A stretch of 48,033 nucleotides of DNA from DATKMK01 sp035541895 (GTDB lineage Bacteria; Desulfobacterota; Binatia; HRBIN30; JACQVA1). Positions 42,758 to 48,033 of this stretch are shown here, piece after piece (within the stretch, counting starts at the first letter, position 1; each line of letters starts with the position of its first letter). The stretch is taken from assembly GCA_035541895.1 (NCBI GenBank), contig DATKMK010000055.1, positions 1-48,033 on the forward strand. The letters run 5' to 3'. Made by a program: the position numbers and the translations under genes. Below the pieces are notes generated by a model. The model saw only the letters and a list, made by a program, of their open reading frames with translations. It ran no database searches and was not told the origin of the DNA.

Positions 42758-45079
42758 TCAGCCGCCCGCGGCGTTTCCCTGCCATTTCCATCCGTCGATG
42801 GTGAGGCCCGCCGCGCGGGTGTAGCCGGACTGATAGTGCTGCACCACACCGTGGTCGTCGATCAACACGAAGGTCGGCGTGCCGCTCACCCCGAAACCTT
42901 GAAACGTGGCGCGATAGGGATCGGTCGCCACGATGGTCGGAAACGGCTCGTGAAAGTTGCGCAAGAACTCGCGGACCTTGTCGGGCTCCTCGTCGGTGAT
43001 GGCGACGATCTCGATCCCGCGTTCGCGGCCGAAGGCCAGCAACTCGCTCAGCGAACTGTGGCAGATCGTGCACCATGTCGCCCAGAAGAAGAGCAGACGC
43101 GGGCGATGCGCGACCAGTCTCGTAGCGCCTTGGACCAACTCGACTTTGACCGGCGGCGCCGCGCTGCCGACCTGCGGCGGACCCGGCAATTGCGGCAGCT
43201 CGAGCGGAAATGGACCCGGTCGCAACGTGACCTGCATCAGCCGATTGTTCCGCACGATCTGCAGCCGCATCGGCGTAGCGACGTCGCTACGCATGACCCA
43301 TTCGCGCAGTTGGTGTGGCTCGGTGAACCGATCGGCGTCTGCGCCGGTGATGATGTCGCCGACGCGAAGATCTGCGTCGGTCGCGGGAGAGTTGGGATAC
43401 ACGGTCATCACCGTAACCGCACCGCGGCCGACTCGTTGATGCTGCTGCGGTGTCTCCGATAGCGGACGGTACTGGACGCCGATCCATGCCGGCATGGCGG
43501 CTTGAACGACGTGCTGCTCGTCCGCCAGCGGCGGGAACGGCGTGGGCTCCGCGACCATCGTGGCGGCGCCGGCATCCGGCTGACCCGGCAACGTGAGATC
43601 TTCGCAGGCGGTGAGTCGTTGCAGCGCCGCACGATCCTCATCACTGCCGTGCCGCGTGACGTACTGACGACCGGCGATCGAGATCAGGCGCTGACTCAAC
43701 CGCAGTACGGCGCCAACGCGCACCTCGTTGCGATAGGCCGCGGCTGCCGTTACGTCAGTCTTGTCGCGCAGTGAGTGCAGCCGATTGAAGCGGTCGGCAT
43801 CGGCGCGTGCAAACGCCCCCAACCCGCCGAGCAACTCGATGCGCGTGCTGCTGCGCGCGTCGTCATCTGCCTCTGCGAGGTGTTTCGGATCGAGCCGATC
43901 GCGCCACATCGGATTAGCGTCGATGAAGCTCACCAGCGTGTCGACTTGCAGCGCGTTGAGCGCCTCATGCCAGCGGCTGGCATACAGACCTAGCTGTCGG
44001 CTGAGATCCGGCAGCGCTTGTGCCTGGATCTTCAGTTCGGCGAGCGAGCGCGGGCTGAACATGCCGAACCGGTGCGCGATGTGATCGAGCAAGCGAATAT
44101 CGGGCTCCCACGCTTCGCGCTGCTGCCACGCTTCGCTGAGGAGGGCATCGACTGCCGCCAATTCTTCCTTGCCCTCGGCCTCGGCGAGCTGCGACAGTCG
44201 CTGATCGAGCCAGAAGTCGACCGTGCTGAACGGGACGTCCGGCGTGTCGTCGGTCACGAGCACGCGAGTGTGCGCGTCGGGGAATCGCTTGAGATCCCCG
44301 AGCGCGCGCATGAACTCGAACGAATGTCCGACGCCCTCCTGGCCGCGGTTCTCCGGATAGCAGCCGTACGCCGGTCGGTCCGCGGTCACCGCGAAGTAGC
44401 CGCAGACGTTACCGGGCGCCAGCCGGTGGCCATCCGCGGAAAAAATGAGCTGCGCGAACGCGCCGCCAAAGCATTGCGACATCAGCATCACCACACGAAC
44501 CCGCGGATCGAGTTGTGCCAACGTCTCTCGTAGCTCGCTCACGCTGAGCGATTCGCCCCACAAGGTGATGGTGTTGTCGTCCGCCGCATCCTTGCGGCGC
44601 TCGCCGTGGTCGGTCACGTACAGCAGCAACGTATCGCCGTCGCGCAAGCGCCTCCCGTCGTGTGCAAACCAATCGTGCAAGGCGTTCTTGGTCGCCGGTC
44701 TCAGCGTGAAGCCGTCGATCTGTGAGTTGACGTAGCGGGTCGGCGGACGGAGCACGCGCTCGAGTCCCGATTGCGGCAGCAACCAATGGTCGGGATCCAC
44801 CGAATCGTCACGGGTCGCCAGATCGGGCGCGGGATCGGCGCCGTCGCCGCTGAAGATCACGATGTCGTCGTGGCGAACCGCGGGCTGCAAGAGGTCGAGG
44901 AGCATGCGGATGTTGGCCAGATGCGATTGGTAGTTGTTTGCCGTGTCACCGCCGCCGTTGAGCAGCAACGCGTGCAAACGGCCATGCGACAGACTGAAGG
45001 GCCGCAACACGTTTTGGGTGCACCCGGTGAGCCACGCGAGCGCACAGAGCCCAAGCGACCAACGGATTGCGCGACGCAT
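42758..45079 (-). CDS. Lipoprotein with clan CD (legumain-like) peptidase, PDZ and TlpA-like thioredoxin domains
   Basis: A 773-residue predicted lipoprotein (lipobox LTGC, lipidated Cys20). Residues about 35-265 look like a C13/legumain-type clan CD cysteine peptidase: HALLLNGGGDTANNYQSHLANIRMLL, catalytic-type histidine in LLLYVTDHGE (H158) and cysteine in VVMLMSQCFGGAF (C203), with GHSFEFMRAL after. Residues about 530-620 form a PDZ domain (WIGVQYRPL...VYPNSPATDADLRVGDIITG). Residues about 650-773 are a TlpA/ResA-like thioredoxin with WATWCTIC (C670, C673) and cis-Pro735. Each family is recognised separately; the combination is what is odd. It heads a two-gene unit with the alpha/beta hydrolase. 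Confidence 0.85.
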   Translation of the reverse strand: MRRAIRWSLGLCALAWLTGCTQNVLRPFSLSHGRLHALLLNGGGDTANNYQSHLANIRMLLDLLQPAVRHDDIVIFSGDGADPAPDLATRDDSVDPDHWLLPQSGLERVLRPPTRYVNSQIDGFTLRPATKNALHDWFAHDGRRLRDGDTLLLYVTDHGERRKDAADDNTITLWGESLSVSELRETLAQLDPRVRVVMLMSQCFGGAFAQLIFSADGHRLAPGNVCGYFAVTADRPAYGCYPENRGQEGVGHSFEFMRALGDLKRFPDAHTRVLVTDDTPDVPFSTVDFWLDQRLSQLAEAEGKEELAAVDALLSEAWQQREAWEPDIRLLDHIAHRFGMFSPRSLAELKIQAQALPDLSRQLGLYASRWHEALNALQVDTLVSFIDANPMWRDRLDPKHLAEADDDARSSTRIELLGGLGAFARADADRFNRLHSLRDKTDVTAAAAYRNEVRVGAVLRLSQRLISIAGRQYVTRHGSDEDRAALQRLTACEDLTLPGQPDAGAATMVAEPTPFPPLADEQHVVQAAMPAWIGVQYRPLSETPQQHQRVGRGAVTVMTVYPNSPATDADLRVGDIITGADADRFTEPHQLREWVMRSDVATPMRLQIVRNNRLMQVTLRPGPFPLELPQLPGPPQVGSAAPPVKVELVQGATRLVAHRPRLLFFWATWCTICHSSLSELLAFGRERGIEIVAITDEEPDKVREFLRNFHEPFPTIVATDPYRATFQGFGVSGTPTFVLIDDHGVVQHYQSGYTRAAGLTIDGWKWQGNAAGG

Positions 45080-45250
45080 GACCTCGTACCCTAGCAGAGC
45101 GTGCGCGATGAGCGAACCGCACTAGGGATTCTTCGAGCGCATTCGGATGGGTGAGGCGCGGCAACTCGCACACTCCGCCACGCGACGTACAGCCGGACGA
45201 TCGCGGCGTCGCTTGCCTCTTGCACTCGGCACCGTTAGTGGTGAGGGTAG

Positions 45251-45928
45251 GTGAGCACGCCTCGCACATTGCACCCCGCCCTGCGCTTCGCGGTGTTGAT
45301 GGCGCTCGTGGCGGCGACCGGCGTCGTAGCGGTGTGGCGAACGCGTGCCGGCTTGCCGCTGACGCCCGATGCCATCCGCGCGGAGATCGCGAGCTGGGGA
45401 CCCTTGGCGCCGGTGGTGTTCATCGGCGCCTGGGCGTTGCGCCCGTTTCTGTTCTTTCCAACCATCTTGCTGTTCGTCGGCGGTGGATTGGCCTTCGGGG
45501 CGACCTGGGGCACGATGTATTCCGTGATCGGCGGGACGGTTGCGGGCGTGATCACCTTCGCACTTGCACGCGCACTCGGACGAGAGTTCGTGCAGACGAG
45601 GATCGAAGATCGCTTCCCCGATTTGCACGAGGAGCGCTGGGGACCAGGGCTCGTCTTTCTGTTGAACCTGATTCCGATCGTGCCGATCACCGCGATCAAC
45701 TACGGCGCCGGCCTGTCGCGCATCAGCTTGGGTCGATTCATCGTCGCGGTGATCGCAGGGCTCACTCCGCGCGCGCTGGCCTACAGCATGTTCGGCAGCT
45801 CGGTCGTCAACATCCGCTCGCCGAGGTTCATCGCGGCGGTGGTGCTGCTGGTGGTGTTGATCGTCGTTCCGGCGTGGCTGCGTCGCCGGCTGCTGGCTGA
45901 CGTGGGCAAGGTCAAAGCCGAGGGCTGA
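45251..45928 (+). CDS. TVP38/TMEM64 (DedA-like, SNARE-associated) membrane protein
   Basis: A 225-residue membrane protein with the family core: LAPVVFIGAWALRPFLFFPTILLFVGGGLAFGATWGTMYSVIGGTVAGVITFALARALGREFV, followed by the amphipathic RFPDLHEERWGPGLVFLLNLIPIVPITAINYGAGLSRISLGRFIVAVIAGLTPRALAYSMFGSS. Re-entrant loops and the P-x-x-x-x-N-Y-G-A-G segment are typical. The family is linked to lipid scrambling. The GTG start follows GAGGG closely. Confidence 0.85.
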   Translation: MSTPRTLHPALRFAVLMALVAATGVVAVWRTRAGLPLTPDAIRAEIASWGPLAPVVFIGAWALRPFLFFPTILLFVGGGLAFGATWGTMYSVIGGTVAGVITFALARALGREFVQTRIEDRFPDLHEERWGPGLVFLLNLIPIVPITAINYGAGLSRISLGRFIVAVIAGLTPRALAYSMFGSSVVNIRSPRFIAAVVLLVVLIVVPAWLRRRLLADVGKVKAEG

Positions 45929-45943
45929 GCCGGCGAGCGAACT

Positions 45944-46150
45944 CTATCCCCGTTTTGCCGCGACCGTTCCGCGACCGAGGCGCCGCAGATACATCGCCAA
46001 ACCAATCGCACACGCCAGCGCAGCCAGGGCGCGCGGGACGGCCCCGAGGTCGGCATTGGAGAGATAGTTCCCCACCTCCCACCAGCCGTAGATCAGGATC
46101 ACGGCGATCGCGCCGATGATGAAACTCTTGTGGACGGTCAGCAGCGACAT
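45944..46150 (-). CDS. Small two-helix membrane protein of unknown function
   Basis: A 68-residue protein with two hydrophobic segments: SFIIGAIAVILIYGWWEVGNYL and VPRALAALACAIGLAMYLRRL, ending in a basic tail (RGTVAAKRG). I do not recognise a family. The ATG at MSLLTVHK is used; a TTG 6 codons upstream is an alternative. Neither has a good ribosome site, so the gene is uncertain. It is convergent with the TVP38-like gene. Confidence 0.5.
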   Translation of the reverse strand: MSLLTVHKSFIIGAIAVILIYGWWEVGNYLSNADLGAVPRALAALACAIGLAMYLRRLGRGTVAAKRG

Positions 46151-46213
46151 GGGCGTCGTCGCAAACAATAGGATAGCGGCGGCTTTGGTGCCAGCTGACC
46201 GTACAGTCCGTCA

Positions 46214-46513
46214 GTGGACAACTCCATCATGAGCGAGTATTGCTGTTTCATCCTGGTCCACGTCGGCATTGCAGCCGCCCTGCGGGTGCTCGACCGCATC
46301 GCAGCGAGCGAACGCCTCGTCGTCGAGTTCGCCACGAGCACACATCACGAAGCGGCGCTTCGTTGGCTTGCCAAGTTTCCCGACCAACGCGTCAGCTACA
46401 CCGACGCCGTGAGCTTCGCGCTGATGAGCGCCACCCGCTGCACCGCCGCGCTGGGCTTCGATCATGACTTCGAGTTGGCGGGCTTCAAACTGTGGCGACC
46501 GCAGTCGGCTTGA
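46214..46513 (+). pseudogene. PIN-domain (VapC-type) toxin remnant
   Basis: The frame from about residue 18 (46265) reads AALRVLDRIAASERLVVEFATSTHHEAALRWLAKFPDQRVSYTDAVSFALM, then CTAALGFDHDFELAGFKLWRP. This is the C-terminal half of a VapC PIN nuclease, including the acidic YTD and DHDF positions. The N-terminal half, with the first catalytic aspartate and the glutamate, is missing; the 17 residues upstream do not fit. No antitoxin gene is next to it. Probably inactive. Confidence 0.65.
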
Positions 46514-46516
46514 CCC

Positions 46517-47674
46517 ATGCGGCGCGAGAAACCCTGTCCGCACTATCCCGATTGCGTCGGCTGCGCGTTGATCGGCCAACCGTACGGGGTGCAACTCGCG
46601 CGCAAGCGGGAGACCGTGCGCGCCGCGCTGGCGCGGTACCCGAGCGTAGCGTCGCTCGACGTGCCGGAGGTAATCGGGTCGCCGAAAGCCTTCGGCTATC
46701 GCAATCAAGCCAAGTTGGTCGCGCGCCGGATTCGGCGTGACCTCTTACTGGGCATCTACCGGCCCGACTCGCATCATGTGGTCGACATTCAGCGTTGTCC
46801 GGTGCATCACCCGCTGATCGAAGCGGTGCTCGCCGGTGCGGCGTCCGCGATCGAGCGGCACGCCATCCCGATCTACGACGAACGCACGCGCACCGGCCTG
46901 CTGCGCTACGTCGTCGTGCGCGTCAGCACCTGGACCAAGCGGGCGCAACTGATTCTCGTCACACGCGAGCGCTCGCTGCCGGGCGCGCGCCAGCTCGTGC
47001 GGACGCTGGGTCGCATCCGCGGACTCGCGAGCGTGGTACAGAACGTCAATCCCGATGCGGGCAACGTGATCTTCGGCCCCGAGTTCGTCCCGTTGGACGG
47101 CGACCTCGATCTTGTCGAGCGCGTCGGGTTCCTCAAGCTCAAGAGCCGCGCGGGAGCGTTCCTGCAAGCCAACATTCCCATCGCACGCAAAATCTACGAG
47201 CGGGTCCTCGAGTGGGCAGCGCCGACCGCGAGCGACACTGCGGTCGATCTCTACTGCGGCGTCGGCGCCATCAGTTTCCACCTCGCCACCGGGGCGGGTC
47301 ACGTCGTCGGCATCGAGGCATCGAAGCCGGCCGTGCTCGATGCCAAGACGAACACCCGCATCAATGGTTTCCACAACGTTCGGTTTCACGCCGGCGAAGC
47401 CGCCGAGGTGTTGCCGTCGGTTGCCGCGCAACTCGATCGCATCGATCTGATCACCCTCAATCCGCCGCGCAAAGGCGCCGACGAAGCGACGCGCCGCGCG
47501 ATCGTCGCCTGCGCGCCGCGCCGCGTCCTGTACGTCTCGTGCGACCCGGCGACGCTGGCGCGCGATCTCGATTGGTTCGCCGCGCACGATTACGCGACGA
47601 CCGCCGTGCAGCCCTACGACATGCTGCCGCAGACGGAGCACGTTGAGTGCGTCGCGCGGTTGGAGCGGGCGTAA
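46517..47674 (+). CDS. RNA (uracil-C5)-methyltransferase of the RlmC/RlmD type
   Basis: A 385-residue SAM-dependent methyltransferase with an iron-sulfur cluster: C7, C13 and C16 in PCPHYPDCVGC and C94 in IQRCPVHHP. The SAM site is VDLYCGVGAISFHLATGAG, the base-binding NPPRKGAD follows, and the nucleophilic cysteine is C342 in YVSCDPATLARD, before the C-terminal VQPYDMLPQTEHVE. It lacks the N-terminal TRAM domain, which fits RlmC (U747) at least as well as RlmD (U1939), so no symbol is given. It starts 3 bases after the PIN remnant. Confidence 0.9.
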   Translation: MRREKPCPHYPDCVGCALIGQPYGVQLARKRETVRAALARYPSVASLDVPEVIGSPKAFGYRNQAKLVARRIRRDLLLGIYRPDSHHVVDIQRCPVHHPLIEAVLAGAASAIERHAIPIYDERTRTGLLRYVVVRVSTWTKRAQLILVTRERSLPGARQLVRTLGRIRGLASVVQNVNPDAGNVIFGPEFVPLDGDLDLVERVGFLKLKSRAGAFLQANIPIARKIYERVLEWAAPTASDTAVDLYCGVGAISFHLATGAGHVVGIEASKPAVLDAKTNTRINGFHNVRFHAGEAAEVLPSVAAQLDRIDLITLNPPRKGADEATRRAIVACAPRRVLYVSCDPATLARDLDWFAAHDYATTAVQPYDMLPQTEHVECVARLERA

Positions 47675-47775
47675 GCACGCAGCGATCTTCGCCACGACTC
47701 GGTGGCGGTACGAACCGAACGGAGTGGACAGCAGGCAGCAAGCTAGGCCATTGTACTCGGCGTCACTGAGCCCCC

Positions 47776-47825
47776 GGGGGGAATGCTTCTGATCAACGGG
47801 GGTCCAATGCTGCTGAAAACCGACA
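47776..47825. mobile_element. IS21-like terminal repeat remnant
   Basis: Two imperfect direct repeats lie side by side: GGGGGGAATGCTTCTGATC (from 47776) and GGGGGTCCAATGCTGCTGAA (from 47798), the second followed by AACCGACA and TGT. Multiple G-run repeats followed by a CTGAAAA..GACA-like end are the style of IS21-family termini. No istA or istB fragment is present, so this is a weak call. Confidence 0.35.
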
Positions 47826-47850
47826 GTGTACGGATCATCGGACTTCTAAT

Positions 47851-48033
47851 TCAACGTGTACCGCAATTGGCGTCTCCTTCAGACTGTGCCTCGATCACCA
47901 CCAAGTGAGTGTCCCTGGTATCGACGCCCCCACCCTCATCGAAGACCGCTGCGCGCAGAGTATATTCACCTGCCTCACCTCGGCTCGGCAGCAGCTCAAG
48001 TCTGGCGTTACCGTCTCCCCTATCGGTGAACAC
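47851..48033 (-). CDS. C-terminal end of a probable secreted Ig-like/beta-sandwich protein (cut by window edge)
   Basis: The frame is open to the right edge, so only the last 60 residues are seen. Sequence such as GNARLELLPSRGEAGEYTLRAAVFDEGGGVDTRDTHLVVIE has the strand-turn-strand pattern of putative Ig (He_PIG-like) domains found in large secreted proteins. It ends EGDANCGTR. Codon use here is less GC-rich than in the neighbouring genes, and an IS21-like end lies just beyond its stop. The identity of the full protein is unknown. Confidence 0.55.
   Translation of the reverse strand: MFTDRGDGNARLELLPSRGEAGEYTLRAAVFDEGGGVDTRDTHLVVIEAQSEGDANCGTR

Noticed and set aside
45089..45127. CCCTAG...CTAGGG inverted repeat upstream of the lipoprotein gene as an operator
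   Set aside because: Six-base arms 27 bases apart are too short and too widely spaced to stand out from chance.

Overview
The window is high-GC, densely coded bacterial chromosome. Its backbone is the conserved block found near the replication origin: rpmH-rnpA-yidD-yidC-khpB(jag)-mnmE-mnmG-rsmG-parA-parB-bactofilin, followed by atpF'-atpF-atpH-atpA-atpG-atpD-atpC, all on the minus strand. Two near-perfect parS centromere sites lie inside this block. The paired b/b' ATP synthase operon, with subunits a and c encoded elsewhere, sits next to bactofilin and ParAB. That layout recalls Desulfobacterota (Deltaproteobacteria in the broad sense). The lipoproteins, the luciferase-like (F420/FMN type) oxidoreductase, the SCP2-type thiolase and the secreted Thr-Pro-linker/dockerin-like protein suggest a soil or sediment lineage such as Candidatus Binatota. 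No rRNA gene is present to test this, so it remains inference.

Layout. 1-6 kb: the end of a radical SAM/SPASM protein, glnE, an NTF2-like protein, ispH, an HTH/zinc-ribbon regulator and a broken IS630 element. 6-21.5 kb: the origin-type block, in which rnpA appears to start upstream of rpmH and to enclose it completely. dnaA and oriC are not in view. 21.6-30 kb: accessory metabolism, with an AttH/CrtC-like protein, an apparent operon of a Dph6-like ATP pyrophosphatase, an LLM oxidoreductase and an exported PNPOx-fold protein, a secreted CxxCH/dockerin-like protein, a thiolase, an APC permease, a Uma2 nuclease and a lipoprotein. 30-39 kb: a D-aminoacylase-type amidohydrolase, a FecR/His-rich secreted protein, an NTF2-like protein, a DoxX protein, a glycosyltransferase-like protein, a DUF72 protein and a DUF255 thioredoxin-domain protein. 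39-48 kb: a penicillin-acylase-family hydrolase without a signal peptide, an alpha/beta hydrolase, a very unusual lipoprotein joining a clan CD (legumain-like) cysteine peptidase, a PDZ domain and a TlpA-like thioredoxin, a DedA/TVP38 protein, a PIN-domain remnant, an RNA m5U methyltransferase, an IS21-like terminus and the end of a secreted Ig-like protein.

How the genes work together. The origin block couples chromosome segregation (ParA, ParB, parS), cell-shape scaffold (bactofilin), membrane-protein insertion (YidC, YidD), RNase P, tRNA wobble modification (MnmE, MnmG) and energy production (F1 and the b/b' stalk). The remaining genes are accessory and are mostly placed by family only. 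The best candidates for something new are the peptidase-PDZ-thioredoxin lipoprotein and its hydrolase partner, the rnpA/rpmH overlap, and the Dph6-like/LLM/exported PNPOx operon.
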